Assembly (NCBI RefSeq): GCF_040892595.1
Contig: NZ_JBFRYB010000001.1
Span: 620,001-684,000, forward strand
Length of the DNA: 64,000 bases
Source of the DNA: Zhongshania sp. R06B22
GTDB taxonomy: Bacteria > Pseudomonadota > Gammaproteobacteria > Pseudomonadales > Spongiibacteraceae
Direction: 5' to 3'
A model generated the notes under the pieces. It ran no database searches. It was not told the origin of the DNA and saw only the letters and a program-made list of their open reading frames with translations. Position 1 is the first letter of the stretch, and each line of letters starts with the position of its first letter. The position numbers were made by a program, and so were the translations under genes. This document shows, piece by piece, positions 1-10,348 of this stretch.

Positions 1-666
1 TTTCTCACGCAAGATGCAATTTTAAATGATGCTCGAGCTGTGGAAAATTTATTGGGCGCATTTGACAATGATGATGTGGGTGCCGCATTTGGGCGGCAGC
101 TTCCACATAAAAATGCTAATCCGTTAGCGATATATGCCAGAAATAACAGCTATGGTTGTGAAGGCTATTTGACTGACTTGAAAAGTAGTTATCCGTCAGG
201 TTTTCGTAAAGCGTTTTTGTCTAATTCTTTTGCTGCGTATCGATGTAGCGTTCTTCGCAGGTTCGGGGGGTTTCCTTCAAAATTGATTTTAGGTGAGGAC
301 TCTTACATAGCTGCGAAAGTACTGTTATCTGGTGGTAGTGTCGCCTATGTCGCAGATGCTTTAGTTCGCCATTCGCATAATTATTCTATTTTGGAAGAAT
401 TTAAAAGATATTTTGATATTGGTGTGTTTCATGAAACACAGAAGTGGATGCTTGAGGAGTTGGGTTCTGTAGAGGGTGAGGGTGTCAAGTTTGCTTTGGG
501 ACAAATCCGGTTTTTGATGTCTAGATCCGAATACTATTATGTGCTGGTTTCTCTTCTTGCATCATTAGCTAAATTTATTGGGTATAGAATGGGAAGAAAT
601 TATCATGTGTTTTCTGTTAAGCAATGTCGAAATTTTTCTATGTATAAAAGCTATTGGAATCGCTGA
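1..666 (+). CDS. Glycosyltransferase family 2 (rhamnosyltransferase-like), 5'-truncated
   Basis: The reading frame is open from base 1, so the gene enters from the left edge and only the last 221 residues are visible. The first visible residues read FLTQDA, the short motif found in bacterial rhamnosyltransferases of the GT2 family. A GED motif near base 294 fits the acidic acceptor/catalytic region of GT-A fold enzymes, and the tail is hydrophobic. Such enzymes move an NDP-sugar onto a growing lipid-linked polysaccharide on the inner face of the membrane. The T-rich codon use matches the following flippase gene and is typical of O-antigen/capsule genes. A GTG at base 40 is only an internal codon. 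The exact donor and acceptor sugars cannot be told. Confidence 0.8.
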   Translation, partial: FLTQDAILNDARAVENLLGAFDNDDVGAAFGRQLPHKNANPLAIYARNNSYGCEGYLTDLKSSYPSGFRKAFLSNSFAAYRCSVLRRFGGFPSKLILGEDSYIAAKVLLSGGSVAYVADALVRHSHNYSILEEFKRYFDIGVFHETQKWMLEELGSVEGEGVKFALGQIRFLMSRSEYYYVLVSLLASLAKFIGYRMGRNYHVFSVKQCRNFSMYKSYWNR

Positions 667-791
667 TCGCTTTTTGAAAGTGGCGGTTGAAAAAATGAAA
701 TTTTGACAGTTGATGCATGTGAAATTACGTTTTAAAAATGGACAAATTTTTCTCCGGAATTGAGATTTTTTTTGTAATTTGATTAACTTCC

Positions 792-2093
792 ATGGTGATT
801 CTATTGCTTCGTTATAAAATAAAAAAAATACTAGATAACGAGGATAACAAGAGTCTGATAGTAGGTAGTTTTTTTGCTTTTATTATTCGTATTGTAGGTG
901 CGTTAAGTGGGTTTGCAGCAACATTTTTTATAGCGCGCAATTTAGGTCCGGGAGAATCTGGTTATTATTTTTTAGCATTCTCAGTCGTGGTGGTAGTCTC
1001 GGCCTTTTCACGGACTGGTTTGGATAATACAGTATTGCGTTTTACGGGAGGTTCGCCCGAGCTAGCGGTGGATGCAATTTTTAAGTCATTGCTGTTGATT
1101 TTGTCGGTTAGCTCGCTTAGCGCGATGGCTTTATATTTTTGTGCGCCATACCTGGCTACGCAGCTCTTTTCGAAACCTGAATTGGATCCCGTCTTAAGAT
1201 ATATGTCTTTAGGGGTTGTAGGGCTATCGGTTTTGACTATTTCTGCGATGGCTTTACAGGGCATGAGACGAGTGTTGGCATCTGTTTTTGTGCTAAATAT
1301 TGCGGCTAATTTATTGCTTATTGCGAGCTTGTACCTGGTTTCTGATTTATCTGCTGTACAGTTGGCTGGTCTATATGCTTCTGCATCCTTGCTGGTAGGC
1401 GGTGTGGGTTTTAGCTTTTTTTATCTGTATAGGCCGCGTGAACGTAAGTCAGCCATTTCGTGGCGCGATTTGTTTGCTAGCTGCGGCCCACTTTGGATTG
1501 TGGTTATTATGTCGCAAATGGTGGAGTGGTCAGGGCAGTTTATGGCTGGTGCTTATGTGAGCAGCGAGGCTTTGGCCCAGTTAGCGGTTGCGCAGCGTAC
1601 GGCAATGTTAAGTAGTTTTATTTTGATTGCAGTGAATTTGTTCGTTGCGCCGAGGTTTGCTAGTTTATATCGCAATAACGACATGCTGGCTTTGGAACAT
1701 TTGGCGATAAAATCGGTTAAATTAATTAGTTTATTTGCCTTGCCTGTAATTGGTGGCATGCTTATTTTTCCTTCCTTTTTAATGGGCTTGTTTGGGGCGG
1801 AGTTTGCGGAAGGTGCTGTGCTATTGCAGATTTTGGCAGTAGGGCAGTTTATTAATGCTATTACCGGTTCGGTTGGTTTTCTCCTTATAATGTCGGGGCA
1901 TGAGCGCGATATGCGTAATGTAACGCTTATTTCTGGTTTTTCTGCAATTTTTTTGGCTTGGTTTTTAACGGCACAGTTCGGCATCATTGGTGCAGCTACG
2001 GGTACAGCAATAGCGGTGGCTACTCAGAATTTACTTGCCGTCTATTTTGTTAAGAAGCGCTTGGGTTTTAATACTTTGGCGGTTTGGCGATAA
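792..2093 (+). CDS. Polysaccharide flippase (Wzx/RfbX-like, MATE/MVF superfamily)
   Basis: The 433-residue protein is very hydrophobic with about twelve predicted membrane segments. Its first segment has the pattern of O-antigen flippases (near SFFAFIIRIVGALSGFAATF, with GPGESGYYFLAFS just after). These proteins move undecaprenyl-linked sugar units across the inner membrane. It lies 125 bp after the glycosyltransferase and about 50 bp before manC, on the same strand, as expected in a polysaccharide operon. The DNA is T-rich, unlike the housekeeping genes further right, which suggests the locus moves between strains. No obvious ribosome site precedes the ATG at 792, so the start is a little uncertain. 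The repeat unit it carries is unknown. Confidence 0.85.
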   Translation: MVILLLRYKIKKILDNEDNKSLIVGSFFAFIIRIVGALSGFAATFFIARNLGPGESGYYFLAFSVVVVVSAFSRTGLDNTVLRFTGGSPELAVDAIFKSLLLILSVSSLSAMALYFCAPYLATQLFSKPELDPVLRYMSLGVVGLSVLTISAMALQGMRRVLASVFVLNIAANLLLIASLYLVSDLSAVQLAGLYASASLLVGGVGFSFFYLYRPRERKSAISWRDLFASCGPLWIVVIMSQMVEWSGQFMAGAYVSSEALAQLAVAQRTAMLSSFILIAVNLFVAPRFASLYRNNDMLALEHLAIKSVKLISLFALPVIGGMLIFPSFLMGLFGAEFAEGAVLLQILAVGQFINAITGSVGFLLIMSGHERDMRNVTLISGFSAIFLAWFLTAQFGIIGAATGTAIAVATQNLLAVYFVKKRLGFNTLAVWR

Positions 2094-2143
2094 AACGAGT
2101 AAGTTACAATAATATCGAGTTTTAAGTTACCAATGGTGATTTT

Positions 2144-3565
2144 ATGAATGTAGTTGTCATGGCGGGTGGAAGCGGAAGCCGATTATGGCCATCGAGCAGG
2201 GGTTTGTTTCCTAAGCAGTTTCTTTCTGTCGCGTCAGAAAACACCATGCTACAAGAGACGTTGGCTAGAACTGATGGTTTGGCTTCTGATATCACAGTGA
2301 TCTGTAATGAAGAGCACCGGTTTATTGTTGCTCAGCAATCTCAAGAATCTAAACACCATTTAACTTCAATTATATTGGAGCCTGTGGGCCGCAATACAGC
2401 TCCGGCAGTCGCTCTTTCTGCATTTGAGGCGCTCGAGTCGGCTATCGACGAATCCTCTGCTCCGTTACTCTTAATTATGGCCGCCGATCATGTGATTGAG
2501 GATGTAACCGCCTTCCACGACGCTGTTGCCGTTGCGAAGGTCCAAGCTGAAAGCGGGAAAATTGTAACTTTCGGTATTGTGCCTGATTCAGCTCATACAG
2601 GTTACGGGTATATTCATCGCGGAGATGAGTGTGGTGTAGGTTCGTTTTCGGTTTCTCGGTTTGTAGAAAAGCCTGACGCTAAAACTGCTCAGTCTTATTT
2701 AGAGGATGGCGGTTATTATTGGAATAGCGGCATGTTCTTGTTTGCCGCTGATGTGTATCTGGCTGAGCTAAAAGCATTTCGTCCCGATATATATGAAGCC
2801 TGTGAAAAGGCTTATTTAGGGAAAAATCGTGACGTAGACTTTTTGCGGGTTGATGCTGATGCGTTTAAAGCGTGTCCTGGTGAATCTATTGATTACGCGG
2901 TAATGGAAAAAACAGATAAGGCGGTGGTTGTGCCTTTGTCTGCTGGTTGGAGTGATGTTGGTGCTTGGTCTTCTCTTTGGGATATTGGCAATAAAGATGC
3001 TGCTGGCAATGTGAGTAGCGGGGATGTCTTGAGTCACAATACGTCTAATTCTTATATCCGTGCTGAACATCGTTTGGTGGCAACTGTAGGTTTGGATAAT
3101 ATTGTGGTAGTTGAAACCAATGATGCGATATTGGTGGCCGCGAAAGACCAGGTTCAGGATGTTAAGAAGATTGTTGAGTCTTTGAAGGCAAAAGGCCGTA
3201 GCGAGGTGAGCCAACACCGGCATGTATATCGCCCCTGGGGTGTTTACGATTCCATTGATAATGGTGATCGTTATCAGGTTAAGCGGATTACCGTAAAGCC
3301 GGGCGCGAAATTGTCAGTACAAATGCATCACCACCGGGCAGAGCATTGGATTGTTGTGTCGGGTACCGCCAAGGTTACTAATGGCGATAAAGAGATAATG
3401 CTAACAGAAAACCAATCAACCTATATTCCGGTTGGCGTTGTGCATGCTTTGGAAAACCCTGGTGTGATTCCGCTGGAGTTGATTGAAGTGCAGTCGGGCT
3501 CGTACTTGGGGGAAGACGATATAGTGCGTTTTGAGGATCGGTATGGACGGGTGCCTAAGGGTTGA
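2144..3565 (+). CDS. manC: Mannose-1-phosphate guanylyltransferase / mannose-6-phosphate isomerase
   Basis: This 473-residue bifunctional enzyme makes GDP-mannose from GTP and mannose-1-phosphate, and its C-terminal cupin can interconvert fructose-6-P and mannose-6-P. The nucleotide-binding loop [12 protein letters not shown] is at residues 8-19, FVEKPD follows near residue 175, and [10 protein letters not shown] near 193 is typical of the family. The cupin half begins near residue 365 (RPWGVYDSI) and contains the metal-binding MHHHRAEHW stretch. The length matches the AlgA/ManC/CpsB type. GDP-mannose is the substrate of Gmd encoded about 2.5 kb downstream, beyond the IS element, so the fucose route is complete from this point. 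The gene ends only 5 bp before the first dispersed repeat arm. Confidence 0.96.
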   Translation: MNVVVMAGGSGSRLWPSSRGLFPKQFLSVASENTMLQETLARTDGLASDITVICNEEHRFIVAQQSQESKHHLTSIILEPVGRNTAPAVALSAFEALESAIDESSAPLLLIMAADHVIEDVTAFHDAVAVAKVQAESGKIVTFGIVPDSAHTGYGYIHRGDECGVGSFSVSRFVEKPDAKTAQSYLEDGGYYWNSGMFLFAADVYLAELKAFRPDIYEACEKAYLGKNRDVDFLRVDADAFKACPGESIDYAVMEKTDKAVVVPLSAGWSDVGAWSSLWDIGNKDAAGNVSSGDVLSHNTSNSYIRAEHRLVATVGLDNIVVVETNDAILVAAKDQVQDVKKIVESLKAKGRSEVSQHRHVYRPWGVYDSIDNGDRYQVKRITVKPGAKLSVQMHHHRAEHWIVVSGTAKVTNGDKEIMLTENQSTYIPVGVVHALENPGVIPLELIEVQSGSYLGEDDIVRFEDRYGRVPKG

Positions 3566-3570
3566 GGCAT

Positions 3571-3802
3571 ATGGATCCTCAGTCAAGCTGAGGATGACGG
3601 AATAAAAGGGCGGGGAGTACGGCCGTCATACCCTACCCCGATCTGGTACCCATGTGAGCGAAGCGAATGCACTTGGCTTTAATGGAGTACATAGCGGCTC
3701 AAGGCTCGAGGCTTATGGATCCTCAATCGAGTTGAGGATGACAGAAGGGAGGTGACAAGGAATATTGTCATACCCGGCCCTGACCGGGTATCCGCGTGAG
3801 CG
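3571..3802 (+). repeat. Dispersed hairpin-repeat tract, left of IS481
   Basis: This tract holds two right-type arms (GGATCCTCA...TGAGGATGAC, at 3571 and about 3718) and two left-type arms (GTCATACC...GGTA/TACCC, at about 3624 and 3764), with the conserved core GTGAGCG after the left arms. Each arm is itself a short hairpin. The last unit is cut after GTGAGCG at 3802 by the IS element and resumes at 5099. Confidence 0.9.
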
Positions 3803-5098
3803 GGTACAAACCGAGCACATAGGTTACAGATTAGCCTGATCAGATGGGTAACACTGCTTATTCCTCAGTGATAAGGAGTGTGGATCATGCCTTGGCAGAA
3901 GACTAACCACGTGAACGAAAGGCAGCGATTTTTAGATGCATGGTTAACGGGTCGACATACGATAGCAGCCCTTTGCCGTGGTTTTGGCATAAGTCGTAAA
4001 ACAGGTCACAAATGGATTGACCGCCTTAAAACAGAGGGTATGAGTGATTTAAGTGATAGGTCGCGCGCGCCTCATCAGCAGGCGCTCCAGACTACCGATG
4101 CCGTCATTCAAGTCCTTCTCGACACCAAGTATGTGTTTCCTGACTGGGGCCCTCGGAAAGTTGTTGAATATTTAAAGCGTACCCAGCCTAATATTTGCTG
4201 GCCAGCTCATAGTACGGTTAGTAGCATATTTACTCGTCATGGTCTCGTAAAGCCTAGAGGGCATCGACATTACAAGTCCCCCGCTAGGACGGCGCCACTA
4301 TCACATGCAAGCGATTCTAATTGTGTTTGGAGTGTCGATTTTAAGGGCGACTTCCTCATGGGTGACCAGAATCGGTGTTATCCGCTCACGGTTTTTGATA
4401 ATTACAGTCGCTACCTTCTTGACTGTAAAGGCTTGTACTCAACAAAGTCAGGGGCCGTTATTAGTGCTTTTGAACGCCTTTTTATGGAATACGGTCTTCC
4501 AGAGTACGTGCGTTCGGACAATGGTTCACCATTTGCGTCTACTCGTATCGGTGGGCTGAGTCGATTTAGTGTATGGCTGTTGAAGCGAGGAGTGATGCCT
4601 GAACGCATACGACCTGGGTGTCCTCAAGAAAATGGTCGCCATGAGCGTTTTCATCGAAGCTTAAAGGCTGCTGTGTCTCCTAAAGGAAATCTATCAGCGC
4701 AGCAGCGGGCATTTAATAAATATCGACATAGCTATAATTACTATCGCCCACATGAAGCTCTCAACGATGCCCCGCCGATAAGTCACTACCAAAAGTCTTT
4801 TCGAAGCTATGCCGGCCAAGAAATTGAGTTTGTTTACCCAGATCACTTTGAGATAAGAAAAGTGCGATCAGATGGCAATATGAAATGGAAACAACAAATA
4901 CTCTATGTGGCGAATCTACTTGCTGGTGAGCACATTGGTTTAGAGCCGGTAGAGGAAGGACGTTGGATGGTATACCTATCAACATTGAAATTAGGTGTGT
5001 TGGATGAACAAGAAAAGCGGATAATAAGACCCGGTTAATATGAAAAATGTGTTACCTATGTGACTGGGCTAATCTGTAACCTATGTGGGTGTTTGTAC
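3803..5098 (+). mobile_element. IS481-family insertion sequence, about 1.3 kb, apparently complete
   Basis: The element carries one intact transposase gene and terminal inverted repeats. The left end (GTACAAAC... ACATAGGTTACAGATTAGCC, 3804-3835) is matched by the reverse complement of the right end (5067-5098). An extended second match (CACATAGGTTACAG... GGTAACAC) runs inward on both sides. AGCG occurs at 3799-3802 and again at 5099-5102, and removing one copy plus the element rebuilds the repeat core GTGAGCGAAGCGAATG. This is direct evidence of insertion with a 4-bp target duplication. The two ends differ by one base in spacing, so the exact edge could shift by 1-2 bp. Confidence 0.9.
3887..5038 (+). 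CDS. IS481-family DDE transposase
   Basis: The protein has about 383 residues. The N-terminal part is a helix-turn-helix of the IS481/IS3 type (TIAALCRGFGISRKTGHKWI, followed by LSDRSRAPH). The central rve integrase core contains the DDE residues: VWSVDFKGD (first D), VRSDNGSPFA (second D), and PGCPQENGRHERFHRSLK (E). The tail has the usual YNYYRPHEAL stretch. The ATG at 3887 is preferred because AAGGAG lies 8 bases upstream; a GTG at 3878 in the same frame overlaps that ribosome site. The frame is intact, so the enzyme may be active. It makes the cuts and joins that move the surrounding element. Confidence 0.93.
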   Translation: MPWQKTNHVNERQRFLDAWLTGRHTIAALCRGFGISRKTGHKWIDRLKTEGMSDLSDRSRAPHQQALQTTDAVIQVLLDTKYVFPDWGPRKVVEYLKRTQPNICWPAHSTVSSIFTRHGLVKPRGHRHYKSPARTAPLSHASDSNCVWSVDFKGDFLMGDQNRCYPLTVFDNYSRYLLDCKGLYSTKSGAVISAFERLFMEYGLPEYVRSDNGSPFASTRIGGLSRFSVWLLKRGVMPERIRPGCPQENGRHERFHRSLKAAVSPKGNLSAQQRAFNKYRHSYNYYRPHEALNDAPPISHYQKSFRSYAGQEIEFVYPDHFEIRKVRSDGNMKWKQQILYVANLLAGEHIGLEPVEEGRWMVYLSTLKLGVLDEQEKRIIRPG

Positions 5099-5470
5099 AG
5101 CGAAGCGAATGTCGTTGATTTTAATGGAGTGCATAGCGGCGCAAAGCCTGAGGCCTATGGATTCTCAATCGAGTTGAGGATGACAGAAGGGAGGCGACAA
5201 GGAATATTGTCATACCCGACCCTGATCGGGTATCTATGTGAGCGAAACGAATGCCTTCGGTTTTATTCGATTGCATAGCGGCGCAAAGCCTGAGGCCTAA
5301 GGATCCTCAATCAAGTTGAGGATGACAGAAGGGCGGCGACAAGGAATATTGCCGTCATACCCGACCCTGATCGGGTATCTATGTGAGCGAAACGAATGCC
5401 TTTGGTTTTATTCGATTGCATAGCGGCGCAAAGCCTGAGACTTATGGATCCTCCATCGAATTGAGGATGC
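5099..5470 (+). repeat. Dispersed hairpin-repeat tract, right of IS481
   Basis: The interrupted unit resumes with AGCGAAGCGAATG and ends with an arm at 5157-5185 (GGATTCTCAATCGAGTTGAG). Two more units follow: left arms at about 5209 and 5354 and right arms at about 5300 and 5443. The 5209 and 5354 copies repeat at 145 bp and share the linker AGAAGGGAGGCGACAAGGAA with the left tract, so this was one array before the IS arrived. Confidence 0.88.
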
Positions 5471-6089
5471 CGTGATGAAGGCGGATGACCGAAGGAAAAT
5501 CGCTTAGTGTCTATTTGAAGTCGCTCTGCTGTTTCGGCGGCGGACACTCCACTGATATCGATGGGCTAAGCTCGATTCTGGGAATCACGCATCAATGCGT
5601 CCAATATTTTACGAATCTGTAGATTGAATTTTACCAGTTCGCGTACTCACATTGTCTGGGGGAGTGCAGTGGCTACTTGATTCGAGATTGGTAAGGTTCG
5701 CTAAGGTGCTCTGGCGATCTGTTCATTCATTGGGGCTATTACTGTTAACTACGGCGGATATTCGCCACCAGTTTATAATACTCCTATTCTTCCTTCTAAT
5801 TGCGCCTAACACCGGCAGTGAGAATACCTTTGCCGCTAGAATGCGAGCTGTTTGCTTATAGGTGGGGCATCGATACGGCTATTATCGATTTTAATCGGTA
5901 AATATCTAGGAAGTGCGCTAGCATTAGAACAAAGCTTATGGCCATTGAGTGATTCTTTAGCTGAGGTCTTGGGGCTCCCGAAAGATCACTCACCGAGATG
6001 CGCGACGATCACCATTCTAGACGAGGAGAAGTTTCTCGAATATTTTCGTCGCCAGATAAGATAGCAAATATTTAGCTTGAGAGGTTTTT
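5471..6089. other. Gene-poor gap before gmd, possible gene remnant
   Basis: No confident gene is seen here. Two short frames lie in the second half on the + strand: 5652-5861 (hydrophobic middle, ending in RMRAVCL) and 5852-6064 (70 residues, with EQSLWPLSDSLAEVLGLP and EEKFLEYFRRQ). The second ends 26 bp before gmd and looks protein-like, but I recognise no family. It may be the decayed end of a former polysaccharide gene that was lost when the locus was rearranged. Confidence 0.35.
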
Positions 6090-7208
6090 GTGAAAGTCGC
6101 GCTAATAACGGGTGTAACAGGGCAGGATGGATCGTACTTGGCTGAGTTTCTCCTTGAAAAAGGTTATGAAGTTCATGGCATTAAGCGTCGCGCGTCGTCG
6201 TTTAATACCGAGCGCATTGATCATATATATCAAGATCCACATACAAACGACAAAAATTTCATATTGCACTACGGGGATTTGTCGGACTCTTCAAACCTTA
6301 CTCGGATTTTAAAAGAAGTTCAGCCTGATGAGGTTTACAACCTAGGCGCGCAGTCTCATGTGGCGGTCTCTTTTGAAAGCCCTGAATATACCGCAGATGT
6401 TGATGCGCTCGGCACATTACGTATTCTAGAGGCTATTCGATTATTGGGCCTAGAAAAGAAAGTCAGATTTTATCAAGCGTCTACCTCTGAGCTTTATGGC
6501 AAAGTTCAGGAAACGCCACAGACCGAAACTACGCCATTTTATCCGCGCTCGCCTTATGCCGCGGCGAAGCTCTATGCATACTGGATTACAGTCAATTATC
6601 GTGAATCTTATGGTATGTATGCGTGTAATGGCATTTTGTTTAATCATGAGTCGCCGCGTCGTGGTGAGACATTTGTAACGCGAAAAATTACTCGCGCAGT
6701 CGCGAATATCGCGCTGGGGTTAGAGAAGTGTTTGTACTTGGGTAATATGGATGCGCTCCGTGATTGGGGGCACGCAAAAGACTATGTTCGTATGCAGTGG
6801 ATGATGCTTCAGCAAGAGCAGGCTGACGATTTTGTAATAGCAACGGGTCGACAGATATCGGTGCGAGAGTTTGTTCGTATGTCTGCCAGAGAGGCTGGTA
6901 TAGAGCTGGAATTTTTTGGTAATGGACTTGATGAAGAAGCGACCGTCGTCTCGGTGAATTCTGATCTAGCTCCCAGTGTAAACGTTGGGGACATTATCGT
7001 ACGTGTTGATCCAAGGTATTTCCGCCCTGCTGAGGTAGAAACTTTATTGGGTGACCCGAGTAAGGCGAAAGAAAAATTAGGTTGGGTGCCGGAAATTACA
7101 GTTGAGCAAATATGCGCTGAAATGGTGGCTTCTGATCTTGATAAAGCAAGGCGAGATGCGCTATTAAAAGATCATGGCTTTGATGTGTCTGTAGCTCGTG
7201 AAAATTAA
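6090..7208 (+). CDS. gmd: GDP-mannose 4,6-dehydratase
   Basis: This 372-residue extended short-chain dehydrogenase turns GDP-mannose into GDP-4-keto-6-deoxymannose, the first step to GDP-L-fucose. The NADP-binding loop [14 protein letters not shown] lies at residues 8-21. The catalytic set is seen as STSELYGKV and [15 protein letters not shown] (the YxxxK pair), and [19 protein letters not shown] is the family signature for GDP binding. A GTG start is used, with GAGAGG 5 bases upstream. The next gene, fcl, starts 15 bp after its stop, so the two are surely co-transcribed. The substrate comes from ManC encoded upstream. Confidence 0.97.
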   Translation: MKVALITGVTGQDGSYLAEFLLEKGYEVHGIKRRASSFNTERIDHIYQDPHTNDKNFILHYGDLSDSSNLTRILKEVQPDEVYNLGAQSHVAVSFESPEYTADVDALGTLRILEAIRLLGLEKKVRFYQASTSELYGKVQETPQTETTPFYPRSPYAAAKLYAYWITVNYRESYGMYACNGILFNHESPRRGETFVTRKITRAVANIALGLEKCLYLGNMDALRDWGHAKDYVRMQWMMLQQEQADDFVIATGRQISVREFVRMSAREAGIELEFFGNGLDEEATVVSVNSDLAPSVNVGDIIVRVDPRYFRPAEVETLLGDPSKAKEKLGWVPEITVEQICAEMVASDLDKARRDALLKDHGFDVSVAREN

Positions 7209-7223
7209 AAGGAGTTCGTCTTT

Positions 7224-8183
7224 GTGAGGCGTGTTTTTGTTGCGGGCCATAATGGCATGGTTGGTTCTGCTATCGTGCGTCAGCTCAATATTGCTGGTGG
7301 CTGTGATGTGATTACTTGCGATCGTCAAGAATTGGATTTGCTAAAACAGTCGTCAGTAGCAGAATTTTTTGCGGGACAAGAAATTGATGAGGTGTATTTA
7401 GCCGCCGCAAAAGTAGGTGGCATCCTAGCGAACAATACATACCCCGCAGATTTTATCTATGAAAACCTGATGATCGAATGCAATATTATTCATTCAGCAT
7501 TCAAGTCTGGTGTGCGCAAATTGTTGTTCTTAGGCTCTTCATGTATTTATCCAAAACTTGCGGAACAGCCTATGTCGGAATCTGCCTTGCTTACAGGTGC
7601 TTTAGAGCCGACTAATGAGCCTTATGCCATAGCGAAGATTGCCGGTATTAAGCTTTGCGAATCGTATAATCGGCAATATGGTGTCGATTATCGCAGCGTG
7701 ATGCCGACTAATCTTTATGGTGAGAATGATAATTTTCATGCTGAAAACAGCCATGTTATTCCTGCAATGATGCATCGCTTTCATTGTGCGGCGAAAAGTC
7801 AGGCTGCGGAAGTTGTTGTTTGGGGTACGGGTACACCAATGCGTGAGTTCTTGCATGTAGACGATATGGCTCAAGCTAGTTTATTTGTAATGAACCTAGA
7901 TAGAAAATCATATGAATTGAATACCGAAGCAACGCTGTCGCATATAAATGTAGGTACTGGAGTTGACTGTAGTATCGCAGAGCTAGCTTATACGGTGGCG
8001 AATATTGTTGGGTTTGAGGGCCAGATTATCTTTGATAAAACAAAGCCTGATGGTGCGCCTCGTAAGTTGGTCGATGTTTCGCGCTTGAAGGGGATGGGCT
8101 GGCAGTCGAAAACTACTCTCGAAGAGGGGCTTCGTTTAACGTACGAGTGGTACTTAAAGAATGAAGCTAATATCCGATTGTGA
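7224..8183 (+). CDS. fcl: GDP-L-fucose synthase (epimerase/reductase)
   Basis: The 319-residue protein epimerises and reduces GDP-4-keto-6-deoxymannose to GDP-L-fucose with NADPH. Motifs are the glycine-rich [11 protein letters not shown] at the N-terminus, [21 protein letters not shown] (catalytic Ser/Cys region) and [15 protein letters not shown] (the YxxxK pair). It begins with GTG, with AAGGAG 9 bases upstream, 15 bp after gmd. Length and motifs match the E. coli enzyme (WcaG). Gmd and Fcl give the cell a complete two-step fucose pathway, so the surface glycan made here most likely contains L-fucose or a derivative. Confidence 0.97.
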   Translation: MRRVFVAGHNGMVGSAIVRQLNIAGGCDVITCDRQELDLLKQSSVAEFFAGQEIDEVYLAAAKVGGILANNTYPADFIYENLMIECNIIHSAFKSGVRKLLFLGSSCIYPKLAEQPMSESALLTGALEPTNEPYAIAKIAGIKLCESYNRQYGVDYRSVMPTNLYGENDNFHAENSHVIPAMMHRFHCAAKSQAAEVVVWGTGTPMREFLHVDDMAQASLFVMNLDRKSYELNTEATLSHINVGTGVDCSIAELAYTVANIVGFEGQIIFDKTKPDGAPRKLVDVSRLKGMGWQSKTTLEEGLRLTYEWYLKNEANIRL

Positions 8184-8943
8184 GTGCTGGGCTAGCTTGT
8201 CATTGTAAGTTTTTACGCTTTTCGATTATTCGGGAGCCCATGGGTCGAATTCCCGTTTTTATAGGGGATACGAGTTTCCTGATTCTAGCGGTGATGAGCG
8301 CGGATTAGATAATCGAGGATTTAGGCGCGTTTCGCGCCGAGGTAGATATCCTTAGTTACATATCTTGATATTCATACGTTCACGAGGAATACTGGCTAGC
8401 TGCTTCGATGCCAGTGAAAGCTGTGGCAGATATCCTATTTGAAAGTTCTGTTTTGCCCAGAGTGAGAGGTATATGAATCCTTGCGTTCGTAAGGATGACA
8501 GTTGAGGAGGGGGAAGGAATATTGCCGTCATACTCGACCCCGATCGGGTATCCACGTGAGCGAAGCGAAGGCTTTTGGTTTTAGTGGAGTGCATAGTGGC
8601 GCAAAGCCCGAGGCCTATGGATCCTCAATCGAGTTGAGGATGACTGAATAAAAGTCCGGGGGGAAAAGTGGCCGTCATACCCGGCCCCGATTCGGGTATC
8701 CATGTGAGCGGAGCGAATGCACTTAGCTTTGGAGCACATAGCGGCGCAAAGCTCGAGGTTTATGGATCCTCAATCTAGTTGAGGATGACAGAATGGGAGC
8801 GCGACCGGAAATATCCCCGTCATACCCGGCCCTGATCGGGTACCCATGTTAACGAAGTGAATGTATTTTGTTTTTCCACGACCCGCCTTTTTCACGTGCT
8901 AGAATCTCCCTCCTAAACATAATTTGATTTGCGAGACTGTTTT
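8184..8943. other. fcl-ugd gap, mostly dispersed repeats
   Basis: About 290 bp after fcl hold nothing I can name. From about 8472 on, the gap is filled by three hairpin-repeat copies described as a separate entry. TAGAAT at about 8900 could be a -10 box for ugd, but I see no good -35 box at the right distance. Confidence 0.5.
8472..8863 (+). repeat. Dispersed hairpin-repeat tract (three copies) before ugd
   Basis: Two complete units, 8527-8644 (118 bp) and 8674-8789 (116 bp), are preceded by a lone right-type arm at 8472-8499 and followed by a lone left half at 8819-8863. Left arms read GTCATACTCGA/GTCATACCCGG and right arms GGATCCTCAATC...GAGGATGAC. Between the arms sit GTGAGCG(A/G)AGCGAA and GCGCAAAGC(C/T)CGAGG, which recur throughout the left half of the window. 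Confidence 0.92.
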
Positions 8944-10287
8944 ATGAGAGTCACGGTTTTCGGTATTGGCTACGTTGGCCTCGTTCAGGCGGCAGTGTTG
9001 GCTGAGGTGGGGCATGACGTTGTTTGTGTGGATGTAAATGTTGAGCGGGTCGAGAATTTAAAAAAGGGCATTATTCCGATTTATGAGCCGGGCCTAACGC
9101 CCTTGGTGCAGCGGAATTTTGACGCAGGTCGTTTGCAGTTTACAACTGATGCTGAGCTTGGTGTGAAGCACGGGCGCATTCAGTTTATTGCGGTGGGAAC
9201 GCCACCCGATGAAGACGGCTCTGCGGATTTGCAGTATGTGTTGGCGGTGGCTAAGACGATTGCGACGTATATGGTTACGCCTAAGATTATTGTGGATAAA
9301 TCCACTGTGCCGGTGGGGACTGCAGATAAGGTGGGGGCTTGTGTCAGTACTGTATTGAAGGAGCGAGGGCTTGATCTTGGCTTTGATGTTGTGTCTAACC
9401 CGGAATTTTTAAAGGAGGGTGCTGCGGTTGCGGATTGTCAGCGACCTGATCGGATCGTTATTGGTACAGATAGCCCTGCTGTAGAAAGTAAGATGCGTGA
9501 GTTGTACGCTCCCTTTAATCGCAATCATGAAAAGTTAATTGTGATGGATGTGCGCTCTGCAGAGCTGACAAAGTATGCGGCCAATTGCATGTTGGCGACC
9601 AAGATTAGTTTCATGAATGAGATGGCTAATTTGGCGGAAAAGTTGGGCGCCGATATTGAGAAAGTGCGTCAGGGGATTGGTTCTGATCCGAGGATTGGCT
9701 ACCACTTTATTTATCCTGGCTGTGGTTATGGCGGTTCTTGTTTTCCCAAAGATGTTCAGGCCTTGGTGCGTACCGCTGAGAAAGTCGGTTATGTGCCAGA
9801 GTTACTAAAATCTGTTGAGGCAGTGAATAGTCGTCAAAAAGAAAAGTTGTTTACGCATATTCAGGCATATTTTGGTGGTGATTTACTTGGCAAGAAAATA
9901 GCGCTGTGGGGTTTGTCGTTTAAGCCTAATACCGATGACATGCGTGATGCCTCAAGTCGCGTACTGATGGAAAGTTTGTGGGCTGCAGGTGCGGTGGTTC
10001 AGGCTTATGATCCGGAGGCGATGAATGAGGCTCAACGTATTTATGGTACGCGCTCTGATTTAACGTTGATGGGTACTAAAGAGTCGGCATTGAATGCTGC
10101 TGATGCTTTGGTTGTGTGTACAGAATGGAATGCGTTTAAGGCGCCTGATTTTGATTTGGTGAAAGAGCGTTTAAGCCATGCAGTCATTTTTGACGGTCGT
10201 AATTTGTACGATCCAGCAATGTTGGAGCAGCAGGGTATAGCCTATTACGGCATTGGCCGTGGGCGCAGTGTGTTGAGCTTTTCATAG
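8944..10287 (+). CDS. ugd: UDP-glucose 6-dehydrogenase
   Basis: The 447-residue enzyme oxidises UDP-glucose twice with NAD to give UDP-glucuronate for polysaccharide building. The Rossmann loop [12 protein letters not shown] starts at residue 4. [10 protein letters not shown] carries the catalytic cysteine at residue 266, and [18 protein letters not shown] is the C-terminal UDP-binding signature. An upstream in-frame start would add five residues, but the ATG at 8944 places [12 protein letters not shown] at the N-terminus as in the family. The gene stands alone between two repeat tracts, so it may have its own promoter. Its product could also feed uronic-acid or pentose branches that are not encoded here. 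Confidence 0.96.
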   Translation: MRVTVFGIGYVGLVQAAVLAEVGHDVVCVDVNVERVENLKKGIIPIYEPGLTPLVQRNFDAGRLQFTTDAELGVKHGRIQFIAVGTPPDEDGSADLQYVLAVAKTIATYMVTPKIIVDKSTVPVGTADKVGACVSTVLKERGLDLGFDVVSNPEFLKEGAAVADCQRPDRIVIGTDSPAVESKMRELYAPFNRNHEKLIVMDVRSAELTKYAANCMLATKISFMNEMANLAEKLGADIEKVRQGIGSDPRIGYHFIYPGCGYGGSCFPKDVQALVRTAEKVGYVPELLKSVEAVNSRQKEKLFTHIQAYFGGDLLGKKIALWGLSFKPNTDDMRDASSRVLMESLWAAGAVVQAYDPEAMNEAQRIYGTRSDLTLMGTKESALNAADALVVCTEWNAFKAPDFDLVKERLSHAVIFDGRNLYDPAMLEQQGIAYYGIGRGRSVLSFS

Positions 10288-10348
10288 TGCGATGTAGTCA
10301 TGATTAGGTGGTTTAGGTAATAAGGTGTTTATTCAGCACCGGCGGTAT

